Source: Bacillota bacterium | GTDB taxonomy: Bacteria; Bacillota; Clostridia; Christensenellales; CAG-138 | Reading direction: 5' to 3' | Length of the DNA stretch: 16,528 nt | NCBI GenBank assembly: GCA_023435855.1 | Contig: JAEZLG010000065.1 | Span: 1-16,528 of the forward strand | Shown: positions 6,255 through 13,592 of the stretch, in pieces | How positions within the stretch are numbered: the stretch's first letter is position 1 | Layout: every line of letters begins with the position of its first letter | Notes under the pieces: generated by a model | The model's database searches: none | Told to the model about the DNA's origin: nothing | What the model saw: only the letters and a program-made list of their open reading frames with translations | Translations under genes and position numbers: made by a program

Positions 6255-7469
6255 CTAATCCTCCCCCTCGTCCCTTTTATGAACGATGTCCCGCGAGATG
6301 GTATTGCCGTAGGATATAGCCTCGGAGCCGAATTTGGCGCGGATGGAATCCACCGCGCTGTCAAGCTTTCTGCTTTTTTGCCGCTTTTCGCCGCCCGCAT
6401 CAAAAAAATCCATCTGCGAAGCACCGTCCGTATTAAGATTCATAGCGGTAACGGTAAGCATACGGATGGGGGCGGACATATTCCACGAACCATGAACGAT
6501 GGAGATTGCCGCATCGAGTATCTCCTTTGTAGAGTCGGTACATGTATCGAGCCGCTTCTGGCGGGAAATGACGCGGAGTGCAGGGTCTTTGATTTGTACC
6601 TGTACGGTAGTGCAATATAGTCCATTTTGCCTTAAGCGCGCTCCCACAGTATCGCAAAGCATGGTTAGCCCTGCTCGAACATCGTCCTTACCTAAAAGAT
6701 CTCGTGAGAAAGTGATGCCGCAGCCGATGCTTTTTGCAGCATCCTCTTCGCCGATATGCTTTACAGCTTCATTTTCCATACCACAGGCGTACTCCCATAT
6801 GGTCTCACCCGAGCGCCCGAGCATGATTTGCAAACGCTCTTGCCCCGCACACGCGATATCACCTATGGTAAATACGCCATTTTTCGTCAAAGTCTCCTCG
6901 GCGGCCTTGCCGACGTAAAGCATACTCCTGGCCGGAAGCGGCCAAAGAATATCCTTGTAATTTTCCCGCGTGATGACGGTAGTGGCATCCGGCTTTTTAT
7001 AATCGCTGCCGAGTTTAGAAAAGGTTTTGTTAAAGGATACGCCAACGGATATGGTAAGGCCTATCTCCTCGCGGATACGTTTACGGATAGTATCGGCAAT
7101 AACTTTACCTGTGCCGAAAAGATGCAGGCTTCCTGTGACGTCAAGCCAGCTTTCGTCCACGGAAAACGCCTCCACCTGATCGGTATACTGTGCGTAAATG
7201 GCGTTTATTCTTTTGCTGAATTCTTGGTACTTATCGTGATGTGGTGCTACAAGCGCCAGCTTAGGACACTTTTTAAGCGCCTGCCATACGGTTTCCGCCG
7301 TGACGATGCCGTAGGCTTTTGCCAGCTCATTTTTCGCTAAGATGATACCATGACGGTTTTTCGGGTCGCCGCAGACGGCCATGGGCACGTTCCAAAGCTC
7401 CGGCCGAGAAATGCACTCGACCGAAGCAAAATAACCGTTGCAATCACAATGCAGTATGGTCCTGTCCAC
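6255..7469 (-). CDS. dinB: DNA polymerase IV (Y family)
   Basis: A 404-residue error-prone polymerase for lesion bypass. It starts with GTG at 7469, supported by GGAGG (7476-7480) 6 bases upstream. The catalytic residues are Asp9 (LHCDCNGYFASVE) and Asp105-Glu106 (SVDESWLD). Phe14 occupies the steric-gate position that excludes ribonucleotides. The second acidic position of the usual DxD is Asn11, a common clostridial variant. Helix-hairpin-helix thumb (about 185-225) and little-finger domain (about 245-345) follow. QMDFF (352-356) fits a beta-clamp-binding motif. It is the last gene of a likely three-gene unit, 25 bp after the LCP-like gene. No LexA-type box was identified. Confidence 0.95.
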   Translation of the reverse strand: MDRTILHCDCNGYFASVECISRPELWNVPMAVCGDPKNRHGIILAKNELAKAYGIVTAETVWQALKKCPKLALVAPHHDKYQEFSKRINAIYAQYTDQVEAFSVDESWLDVTGSLHLFGTGKVIADTIRKRIREEIGLTISVGVSFNKTFSKLGSDYKKPDATTVITRENYKDILWPLPARSMLYVGKAAEETLTKNGVFTIGDIACAGQERLQIMLGRSGETIWEYACGMENEAVKHIGEEDAAKSIGCGITFSRDLLGKDDVRAGLTMLCDTVGARLRQNGLYCTTVQVQIKDPALRVISRQKRLDTCTDSTKEILDAAISIVHGSWNMSAPIRMLTVTAMNLNTDGASQMDFFDAGGEKRQKSRKLDSAVDSIRAKFGSEAISYGNTISRDIVHKRDEGED

Positions 7470-7494
7470 GGTGCGCCTCCGATAGGATCAGAGT

Positions 7495-8448
7495 TCAGTT
7501 ATGATAGAGCGTTTCCCGCAGCAGCTTTGCGTTGCGTGGGATATCCACCTTTAACCCCCCGCCCGCTTCCCCAAGTGTTTCCCAACTGCCCTCGCAGGGA
7601 AGTATCAAACTATTGTATTCGATCTCCTCTGCCTTGAGGATCTCATACCCCAGGTCATGCAGCGTTGTAATATCCAAATTGGTACGTATGCTGCTGAAAA
7701 CTAAACTCAGCAATGGAAGCATAGCTTCCTTTGTCGCGGTTTTGCGCATATTGAGGATTGCGGAATGAATAAGCGTCAGGCTGCGCGAAAGGTTAGGAAA
7801 AGGCGCGTCTCCGCTAATTTTATCCATGGCATGCACCATGCTTTGCAGGCCTGTAAGGGTCGTTTGCCCGCTTCCTACGCCCCCGCTGTTTTCCTTTAAA
7901 GCGTTGTTGATATAATCGGCCTCGTCCGGCGTCAAATCCGCTTTTATACCGCCGAGCAGGTCGATCATAGCTGCCATGGCGTTTGTATCCGTGCAGGCAT
8001 AGCTTTGCAGGTCTAACTCGAAATTTTGGTTCATGGCGTTTACCAACAGGCCCGGCCCGCCCAAAGCATAGGTTTCGCCTAAGGTTTTTTGCCCATAACC
8101 CTCTACCTCCAACATGGTATCACGATCCAGAGCGACCACCGTAAGCCTTTGCTCAAAAGCATTAAAGGAGGCAATGAACACCATGTCAGCTTGTGCATCC
8201 TCTTGGCTCAGGGGTTGATTCTGCACCGTGATGAGCACGCTGGTGATAAACTTGTCGATCTGCTCCTTGGTGTAGATATTCGTCTGCCCCTGCCTGTTTA
8301 GAGCGGCTGATGCCTTGGCGATGTTGAAAAGCAACACCCCGCCAAGAACGATTCCAACAAGCGTGGTCGCCCCAAAGCACCAAATGGCCCTAATGAGCCA
8401 ACGCCTTAGGGCGTTGGGTTTATGTTTAACCTCGTTTCTCTGCTTCAA
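7495..8448 (-). CDS. LytR-CpsA-Psr (LCP)-like protein with degenerate second half
   Basis: A 317-residue membrane-anchored protein (helix about 22-46, outside domain after it). LCP enzymes attach teichoic acids or capsule polymers to peptidoglycan. The first half of the LCP fold is recognisable: MVFIASFNAFEQRLTVVALD, then RDT (109-111), and KTLGETYALGGPGLLVNAMN. The second half has LTGLQSMVHAMDKIS where active members have LTG..AL.Y.R.R, so the two Arg that bind the lipid pyrophosphate appear as Met and Lys. Catalysis is therefore doubtful. The start is a TTG at 8448; GGAGG (8460-8464) overlaps the end of the upstream gene, whose stop is 6 bp away, implying coupling. Confidence 0.8.
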   Translation of the reverse strand: MKQRNEVKHKPNALRRWLIRAIWCFGATTLVGIVLGGVLLFNIAKASAALNRQGQTNIYTKEQIDKFITSVLITVQNQPLSQEDAQADMVFIASFNAFEQRLTVVALDRDTMLEVEGYGQKTLGETYALGGPGLLVNAMNQNFELDLQSYACTDTNAMAAMIDLLGGIKADLTPDEADYINNALKENSGGVGSGQTTLTGLQSMVHAMDKISGDAPFPNLSRSLTLIHSAILNMRKTATKEAMLPLLSLVFSSIRTNLDITTLHDLGYEILKAEEIEYNSLILPCEGSWETLGEAGGGLKVDIPRNAKLLRETLYHN

Positions 8449-8454
8449 ATCGTA

Positions 8455-9600
8455 TTAATCCTCCGGGGAGGGCGAGGGGGTTATAATCTGCCCCTGCTCC
8501 GCATATTCGCCGATTACTATCATATCCGGCAGCCTGCGAGCCTCTCCTTCTCCTGACGGCCGATTGATGATTGCGCCGCCAAACACCATGATGGCGCTTC
8601 CGCCGCCATCCAGATTATAGGCTTCCTGCAAGCCTAAATTACGGGCAAGCTTGATCATTTCTTTAAAATTCATGCCTATGGAGTAGCCCTTCTGCCTGCC
8701 GTCTATCATGATGATGGCATAATGCCCCGGCTCATAATAACCTAAGATGCAACGGGGGCTACGCCCTTGCGCGTTAACATCCTGCACGCCTTTGCCCTTG
8801 CGCACCAGCGTCGGCCCAAACTGCCAGCCCTGCCAAGCGCCCCGCCGCATAGCAGACTTCGCATCAAAGTCCTCAAATTCCTTCGTAACCAATCGCCCAC
8901 TTTTATATAACACGCATACGGATCGTTCCGGCCTTAAGGTTTGCTCGGGTTGCTCCACGATCGGTTCGGTCGGATTCGGTTCGGTCTCAGACCCCTCCAC
9001 AAAGGTGTCGCGCGCCTCTGCCTCGCGGTAGAGTTTGCCATTTCGTATCACAAGCCCGTTTAGGAAGTCCCCGTTCACAGCCAAAATGGAGTTATTATCC
9101 TGTGCAATTTTTTCTGCATGCTCCCGACTTCCCCGGAACTTACCGCTTGAGAAGGCGGTTTGAAAGCAATTGATGTTGCGCATCCAAATATCGGCAACGT
9201 AATAGGTGACGCCGTCTTCTTGGACCTGCTTCACCGCAATCCGCAGCTCATTACTTTGGTGGCTGTAATTAGCGCCCTCCCCGGTATCATAGTCCGGGAA
9301 ATTCACATTCTCGATATCCCCTTCCCGCGGCGCACGCGTGGGCGTAGGCGTGGGTATGGGCGTAGGCGTAAGCTCGGGTGTAGGTTCGGGTGTGGGCTCA
9401 GGCGTGGAAGTGGGCTGTAAAACCGGCAGGGGGCCGGCGTGCGCGTTTAGAAGCAGGTTTTTCTGCTGATCGCTGTAAATCCGGCCAATCAGAACATCGG
9501 CATAGATCACCACAACGGAAGTAAGCACCAAAAAGCCTGCGATAACGCACAGCATAACGGTTTTGATTTTCCGTTGTTTCTTGCCTTTCATGCTTCCCAT
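8455..9600 (-). CDS. Phosphodiester glycosidase (NAGPA-domain) membrane protein
   Basis: A 381-residue protein with an N-terminal membrane helix (about 13-38), a Pro/Thr-rich spacer (62-90) and an extracellular NAGPA (DUF2233) domain from about 118 to 370. NAGPA-type enzymes cleave sugar-phosphodiester bonds, and bacterial members are associated with exopolysaccharide or cell-wall polymers. Signature pieces are LAVNGDFLNG (173-182), RSPRCILGY (280-288), MIDGRQKGYSIGMNF (298-312) and AYNLDGGGSAIMV (327-339). An acidic, Pro-rich insertion (202-225) splits the domain. The ATG at 9600 has GGAG (9606-9609) 5 bases upstream. It heads a likely operon with the LCP-like gene and dinB, behind a structured leader. 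The substrate is unknown. Confidence 0.88.
   Translation of the reverse strand: MGSMKGKKQRKIKTVMLCVIAGFLVLTSVVVIYADVLIGRIYSDQQKNLLLNAHAGPLPVLQPTSTPEPTPEPTPELTPTPIPTPTPTRAPREGDIENVNFPDYDTGEGANYSHQSNELRIAVKQVQEDGVTYYVADIWMRNINCFQTAFSSGKFRGSREHAEKIAQDNNSILAVNGDFLNGLVIRNGKLYREAEARDTFVEGSETEPNPTEPIVEQPEQTLRPERSVCVLYKSGRLVTKEFEDFDAKSAMRRGAWQGWQFGPTLVRKGKGVQDVNAQGRSPRCILGYYEPGHYAIIMIDGRQKGYSIGMNFKEMIKLARNLGLQEAYNLDGGGSAIMVFGGAIINRPSGEGEARRLPDMIVIGEYAEQGQIITPSPSPED
9338..9417 (-). repeat. Degenerate hexamer repeat coding the Pro/Thr linker
   Basis: About 13 imperfect 6-bp units (GGCGTA, GGCGTG, GGTATG, GGTGTA and similar on plus) encode the alternating TPxPTP spacer of the phosphodiester glycosidase. 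Unit gain or loss stays in frame and would only change spacer length. Confidence 0.75.
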
Positions 9601-9719
9601 GCTTTCTCCGTTGCATAAGGTAAAGGGAGCCGAACCCTTGCGGGTCGACCTTTCTTACTTTAGCCTCCCGCAAGTAATCCGATTACGGATTGCCTATGAG
9701 AGGCTAATAGAACTAATCT
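9601..9719 (-). ncRNA. Structured 5' leader of the NAGPA-LCP-dinB unit, class unknown
   Basis: Between the predicted start (near 9719) and the ATG at 9600 lie several inverted repeats. P1 is a perfect 8-bp helix (9700-9707 with 9660-9667) enclosing P2 (AATCCG/CGGATT, 9676-9681 with 9686-9691). A further hairpin pairs 9623-9627 with 9635-9639 around a 7-nt loop. Separately, 9637-9644 and 9667-9674 are a perfect 8-bp match (CTTGCGGG/CCCGCAAG) that cannot form together with the 9623-9639 hairpin. Mutually exclusive helices suggest a switch or a pseudoknot. I do not recognise a named riboswitch class, and no T-tract is present, so any control would be translational. Confidence 0.45.
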
Positions 9720-9725
9720 TCTGTT

Positions 9726-9754
9726 ATTATATCTTGCCCACCCTAACTAGACAA
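9726..9754 (-). promoter_or_regulatory. Promoter of the NAGPA-LCP-dinB unit
   Basis: On minus, -35 TTGTCT (9749-9754) and a perfect -10 TATAAT (9726-9731) are separated by 17 bases. It lies just after the stop codon of the DUF4825 gene (9776), so the wall genes and dinB can be expressed apart from argS. Confidence 0.75.
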
Positions 9755-9775
9755 GAATCTGTGGCATGGCCTTCA

Positions 9776-10273
9776 TTATGGCTTCTCGAGTTCCGCAAGG
9801 AAAGCGGTGAAGGCATCCTCATCCTTTGCGAACAGGCGCATATCCTGATTAAATTTCGCCTCGAAGTCCGTGCGGTAGGCGGTGTAGTAAGTGTTCGCGC
9901 CTGAGTTGAAATAGATCTCATCCACATTCCCGATGAGTGCAAATACGATGGCGGCATTATCCTCCCAAACAGCCTCGTAGTCTTCGGGGATGCTGTTATA
10001 ATACATAAAATCATAGGTGGCGACGATTCCGTAGGGCTCAGCATCGGTACGCAATTCGGTCTTTGTAAGCGCCGCGCCGTAAGGAAGGCTTACGAAAAGG
10101 CCTACGGTATTGGAATTATCGCCCACGTATTCGCTTTTATAAGTGTAAAGCGGCTTCGCGGCCGCGGCCTCCTCCGAGCATGCATGCAGATACACGACGG
10201 CAGCGATTAAGAACAAAACCGATACCGCAGCTATCCGGCGCGAGGGATTTTTAATGTTACTATCGGTTCGCAC
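9776..10273 (-). CDS. DUF4825 family putative lipoprotein
   Basis: A 165-residue protein of unknown function. It starts with a GTG at 10273 with AGAGGG (10279-10284) 5 bases upstream; that site overlaps the argS stop codon, so it is probably translated from the argS message. The N-terminus is basic then hydrophobic (about 13-30) and ends in LHAC, a lipobox-like site with an unusual His at -2 (Cys32), so lipid anchoring is likely but not certain. After it, YKSEYVGDNSNTVGLFVSLP and EPYGIVATYDFMYYNS match the DUF4825 pattern found in clostridial and bacillar membrane-associated proteins. The family role is not established. Confidence 0.75.
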   Translation of the reverse strand: MRTDSNIKNPSRRIAAVSVLFLIAAVVYLHACSEEAAAAKPLYTYKSEYVGDNSNTVGLFVSLPYGAALTKTELRTDAEPYGIVATYDFMYYNSIPEDYEAVWEDNAAIVFALIGNVDEIYFNSGANTYYTAYRTDFEAKFNQDMRLFAKDEDAFTAFLAELEKP

Positions 10274-10282
10274 AAATACCCT

Positions 10283-11977
10283 CTACATTCTTTCCGGTGC
10301 TTTCAAACCAATGAGGTACAGACCGGTCTTGATGACCGTACCCGCCGCCTGACACAACGCAAGTCGCGCATTTTTCACGTTTTCCGCCTCGCCGATAATG
10401 CGGTTGTCGTAATAGAACTTGTTAAACGCAGAGCAGATGTCCATTACAGCGCGGGAAACGAGGAATGGCTCATTTTTAAATGCGGCAGACTTCACCGCGT
10501 CGGGGAATGCAGCAAGCGCGCGAATCAGCGCCATGGAGGAAGCATCCGTAAGCACCGAACAGTCAATATCGGATGCGTCAAACGCACCGGCTTTACGCAG
10601 TACCGATTGGCACCGCGCATAGGTGTACTGCGTGTAAGGGCCTGTTTCACCGTCGAAGTTGAGCGCCCGCTCCCAGGTAAAGTTGATGTCCTTAATTTTG
10701 CTGTTGTAGAGTACCGACCATATAACAGCGCCCACGCCTACGTCGCGCGCAACGCTTTCTTTATCCTCTATATCCGGGCTCTTTTCCTTGATGATTTCAA
10801 GCGTGCGCTCGATGGAGGCGTTTAGCACGTCTTCAAGATACACCACATTGCCGTGGCGTGTGGATAACGACGCACCTTCAAAGCTTACCATGCCAAAGCT
10901 CACATGCTCCATATCCTCTACCCAAGTATAGCCCATAAGCTCGAGCACCTTGAAAAACTGCCTGAAATGCAGGTTTTGCTGATAGGCGACCACATAGAGC
11001 GACTTTGCGAAGTCGTAAGTATTTTTGCGATAGATGGCGGTCGCAAGGTCGCGCGTGGCGTAGAGCGTCGCACCGTCCGAACGTAAAATGATGCACGGAG
11101 GCATGTCATATTCACTCAAATCCACGATGCTTGCACCTTGGTCCACCTTTAATAAATCCTTCTCACGCAGCTCGTCCACCACGGGCTGCATTTTATCCTC
11201 ATAAAAGCTTTCGCCCGCGTAGCTGTCAAACTGCACGTCTAAAAGATCATATACGCGCATTACATCGCGCATGGTAAGATCCTTAAACCAATTGAATAGC
11301 GAAAGCGCTTCTTTGTCGCCAAGCTCAATTTTGCGAAACCACGCGCGGCCTTCGTCGTTGAGGCTTTCGTCCTTTTCAGCTTCTTGATGAAAGCGCACAT
11401 AAAGTTCCACGAGCGCACGCACGCCATCGCGCTCCACAGCTTCCTTGTCACCCCATTTTTTATAGGCAACAATCATCTTGCCAAACTGTGTGCCCCAGTC
11501 GCCCAAATGGTTGATACCGACGCTCTTGTAGCCGAGGAAGTTGTAGATGCGATATAGTGCATGACCTAGGGCGGTGGTAGAAAGATGGCCTATATGAAAC
11601 GGCTTTGCGATGTTAATGGAGGAATAGTCGATGCATACGTTTCTTTTGCCACCCATGTCGGAGGAGCCGAAACGATCGCCTTCTTGAAGAACGTTTAAAA
11701 GAACGGACTTAGCATAATCCGCTTTATTTACAAAGAAATTAACGTAGCCGCCGACCGCCTGCAGATGCGAAAATCCCGCGGGCAGTTCAACAGTGTTCGC
11801 AAGCTCCGCAGCGATGATATTAGGTGCCTTACGCATGGTTTTTGCCAAGCGGAAGCACGGAAACGCATAATCGCCCAAATCGTCGCTTGGCGGGGTCTCA
11901 AACCATTCCGCAAGCTCGTTTGCTTCCATATCGAGTTTTTCGCCCAAGGCGGCTGCCAGCAAATGTTTGTCGTCCAT
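10283..11977 (-). CDS. argS: Arginine--tRNA ligase
   Basis: A 564-residue class I synthetase that charges tRNA-Arg with arginine in the cytoplasm. The N-terminal Arg_S-N domain (about 1-85) contains DLGDYAFPCFRLAK. The Rossmann core has HIGH (128-131) in AKPFHIGHLSTTALGHA, and LGDWGTQFGK follows. The KMSKS equivalent is the non-canonical LSTRHGN (371-377), normal for ArgRS. The DALR anticodon-binding domain fills about 440-564, with FDGETGPYTQYTYAR before it. Length is normal. GGGAG (11984-11988) lies 6 bases before the ATG. A promoter fits at 12033-12061. The DUF4825 gene follows with a 9-bp gap. Confidence 0.97.
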   Translation of the reverse strand: MDDKHLLAAALGEKLDMEANELAEWFETPPSDDLGDYAFPCFRLAKTMRKAPNIIAAELANTVELPAGFSHLQAVGGYVNFFVNKADYAKSVLLNVLQEGDRFGSSDMGGKRNVCIDYSSINIAKPFHIGHLSTTALGHALYRIYNFLGYKSVGINHLGDWGTQFGKMIVAYKKWGDKEAVERDGVRALVELYVRFHQEAEKDESLNDEGRAWFRKIELGDKEALSLFNWFKDLTMRDVMRVYDLLDVQFDSYAGESFYEDKMQPVVDELREKDLLKVDQGASIVDLSEYDMPPCIILRSDGATLYATRDLATAIYRKNTYDFAKSLYVVAYQQNLHFRQFFKVLELMGYTWVEDMEHVSFGMVSFEGASLSTRHGNVVYLEDVLNASIERTLEIIKEKSPDIEDKESVARDVGVGAVIWSVLYNSKIKDINFTWERALNFDGETGPYTQYTYARCQSVLRKAGAFDASDIDCSVLTDASSMALIRALAAFPDAVKSAAFKNEPFLVSRAVMDICSAFNKFYYDNRIIGEAENVKNARLALCQAAGTVIKTGLYLIGLKAPERM

Positions 11978-12032
11978 ATTTTTCTCCCGTATTTTTATAA
12001 GGCAAGCGTTCGCCCCTTTTTACCTTAATCGT

Positions 12033-12061
12033 ATGGTAGCGTTTTTTTATTGCGCGGTCAA
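12033..12061 (-). promoter_or_regulatory. Candidate promoter of argS
   Basis: On minus, TTGACC (12056-12061) and TACCAT (12033-12038) are separated by 17 bases, just past the stop of the upstream gene (12074). The leader would be about 49 nt. No T-box motif was seen in it. Confidence 0.5.
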
Positions 12062-12073
12062 GCCAAAGCCATG

Positions 12074-12631
12074 TCAGAAACCGGTGTACGGGTAAAGCGC
12101 CTCGTCCATGGAGATACCCGAAACGCGCCAGAAGCCGTTTTCCAAAGTAAGAAGAAGAGATGCTGCATATTTTCCCGCGGTCCCCGTGGATGTGGCGAGT
12201 GTAAATGTAAGCTCCGCGACTTTACTCTTTGCGTTCCCGTCTTCAATCTTAGCTATAGTATAGCTGTCGACCCAGGGGCTTGACATACCCGTGACCCAGT
12301 TTGGTGCGGTCGTTTCAAGCCTTTTTGCATATTCCGTCTTTAGCATATCGCTCATCACGGCGTATTGTAGCGCAGCACTCCTTTGCTTTAATCCCTCCGC
12401 CCAGGTTTTAGCAGCATCCTCGGGCTTACAAGAACCGACGTAGCGCATGGCCTCCATCAAAAGTGCATTTTTGGTTTCACAGGTATTTCCGCTCCACACG
12501 GTAAATACGGCTCTCGCTTCCGTATCCTTTTTGAGGAGTATAAAGCTCAGTACAAAAAAGCTCCCGAGCACGATAAAGATGAGTACGGAGGCCATAAAAC
12601 GCTTTTGTGGTGCCGTAGCTATAAGACGCAT
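12074..12631 (-). CDS. Unrecognised single-pass membrane protein
   Basis: A 185-residue protein that I cannot assign. A short basic start is followed by one hydrophobic helix (about 13-34, MASVLIFIVLGSFFVLSFIL) without a lipobox, so the remaining 150 residues probably lie outside the membrane. That part has a helical stretch rich in Ala/Met (about 55-105) and a beta-like end (VAELTFTLATSTG, SLLLTLENGFWRVSGI). The ending LTLENGFWRVSG resembles NTF2-like/DUF4878-type extracellular domains, but this is a weak impression. AGGAGG lies 7 bases before the ATG at 12631. It precedes argS by 96 bp and follows a repeat island, so no operon partner is evident. Confidence 0.7.
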   Translation of the reverse strand: MRLIATAPQKRFMASVLIFIVLGSFFVLSFILLKKDTEARAVFTVWSGNTCETKNALLMEAMRYVGSCKPEDAAKTWAEGLKQRSAALQYAVMSDMLKTEYAKRLETTAPNWVTGMSSPWVDSYTIAKIEDGNAKSKVAELTFTLATSTGTAGKYAASLLLTLENGFWRVSGISMDEALYPYTGF

Positions 12632-12793
12632 AGAGAAACCTCCTTTTAAAGGTGATTTATTCTATGCTACATGCGTGCCGTGATATTGCGAATTTTGGGT
12701 GGATACGACCTGACCGTGCTTTCAGCTATAACTCGAAGGGGATGGGGCCGAGGCGCGAGTACCATCCTTCCGCGTAAACCAACAATATGATTT

Positions 12794-12820
12794 CGGGCGG
12801 ATACTATCCGCCCCTACCGC
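12794..12820. repeat. Interspersed palindromic repeat, copy 2
   Basis: Perfect arms GGGCGGAT (12795-12802) and ATCCGCCC (12806-12813) are followed by CCTACCGC. It is the same as 4278-4305 apart from one loop base, in the same orientation. Confidence 0.8.
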
Positions 12821-12850
12821 GGATTTACAAGCGCAGGTCTACGCAAATCT

Positions 12851-12880
12851 GTCATTCTGAGCGAAACGAAGAATCCCCTG
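12851..12880. repeat. GAGCGAAACGAAGAATCCC interspersed repeat
   Basis: It matches the widespread bacterial intergenic repeat whose core reads ATTCTGAGCGAAGCGAAGAA. Diverged relatives in this window are at 4404-4427 and 4570-4598. Confidence 0.6.
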
Positions 12881-12943
12881 AACCTACGCTGAAGTTTAGA
12901 TAAAATGCGCTTCTGGGCGCTTAAATGCGCGGTATACGATCCA

Positions 12944-13513
12944 CTACATGAGGACATCGTTGGAAAGCGTAATCACAACGCTTCCCTTTACGCGCAAATT
13001 CTTGATTTGCTTTGCTGTTTCTCCGACAATGCGTATGCCACCCGTCTCCATGAGCTTTTGGACAGTGTTGCGCGAAAGGCAGAGTTTTTGTGCCAAAAGC
13101 TTATCAAGCCGTACGCCGAAATCGCAGGTGAGCTCAATAAGGGCCTCCTCACCGCTTTGCGGTATCTCTCCATCTACCCTGAACGAAAGCGCGTCAAAGT
13201 CTGCCTCCGCTCTGTTTTTAACTAAGATGGATGTGTCCGAAGCATAGCGTCTCGCAAGCTCAAAATCATTTTTCATAAAGCCCTCGTATAAGGAAACTTC
13301 GATTGCGCGTGGGTTGACGCGTGAGAGTATCTCCATGTTCCATGTCGCGTCGCATGCCTCGCATTTGTAGATGAGCCATACGTCGAGTGACTTTTTTTGT
13401 GCATTCACGCGGAAATTTTGACTGCAGTAAAACGCGGTCTTGCGTCCGCAATGGCCGCAGTATTTGATAACTTTAGCAAGGCCCTCCGACCTTGCGCACC
13501 AATGGTATTGCAT
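12944..13513 (-). CDS. DUF1062 protein: zinc ribbon plus S4-like domain
   Basis: A 189-residue protein. The ATG at 13513 is chosen because AAGGGG lies 5 bases upstream; a longer in-frame TTG at 13573 would start inside a terminator hairpin. The N-terminal half carries two CxxC pairs (Cys19/Cys22 in KYCGHCGRKT and Cys51/Cys54 in YKCEACDATWN), a likely zinc ribbon, around the DUF1062-type FRVNAQKKSLDVWLIYKC. The C-terminal part RLDKLLAQKLCLSRNTVQKL (135-154) and METGGIRIV look like an S4 RNA-binding domain. RNA or ribosome binding is inferred; the family has no settled function. The gene lies 23 bp past a strong terminator on its own strand, so expression seems to need read-through. Confidence 0.82.
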   Translation of the reverse strand: MQYHWCARSEGLAKVIKYCGHCGRKTAFYCSQNFRVNAQKKSLDVWLIYKCEACDATWNMEILSRVNPRAIEVSLYEGFMKNDFELARRYASDTSILVKNRAEADFDALSFRVDGEIPQSGEEALIELTCDFGVRLDKLLAQKLCLSRNTVQKLMETGGIRIVGETAKQIKNLRVKGSVVITLSNDVLM

Positions 13514-13537
13514 AGCTGCCCCTTCCGGGCCACCCAC

Positions 13538-13592
13538 CAAAATAAAAAACCGCCGCGCGGCATATCCAAACAAGATATGCGCTGCACGGCGG
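13538..13592 (-). terminator. Strong intrinsic terminator/attenuator before the DUF1062 gene
   Basis: Arms 13550-13566 and 13574-13592 form a long stem (6 GC-rich pairs, a small internal loop, then 7 pairs GATATGC/GCATATC) with a 7-nt loop. On minus it is followed by TTTTTTATTTT. No minus-strand gene lies between it and the divergent hydrolase, so it ends a leader or small RNA. Confidence 0.85.

Larger units (their letters stand above)
12632..12943. repeat. Second intergenic repeat island
   Basis: This 312-bp gap has no credible gene. It holds a second copy of the palindromic repeat (12794-12820), a GTCATTCTGAGCGAAACGAA-type repeat (12851-12880), and three AAATGCGC/GCGC-rich short motifs at 12903-12932. 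The first 25 bp hold the ribosome site of the downstream minus gene. No convincing promoter or terminator was found. Confidence 0.7.

Noticed and set aside
9623..9639. tRNA T-arm look-alike (5-bp stem with loop TTCGGCT on minus)
   Set aside because: No acceptor, D or anticodon arm fits around it, so it is treated as part of the leader structure.
4182..12943. CRISPR array or insertion sequence
   Set aside because: Repeats are few, unevenly spaced and palindromic; no transposase, cas gene or clear target duplication is present.
12905..13247. Plus-strand frames of 99-106 codons opposite the DUF1062 gene
   Set aside because: Antisense shadows; the minus frame has CxxC pairs and a family signature.
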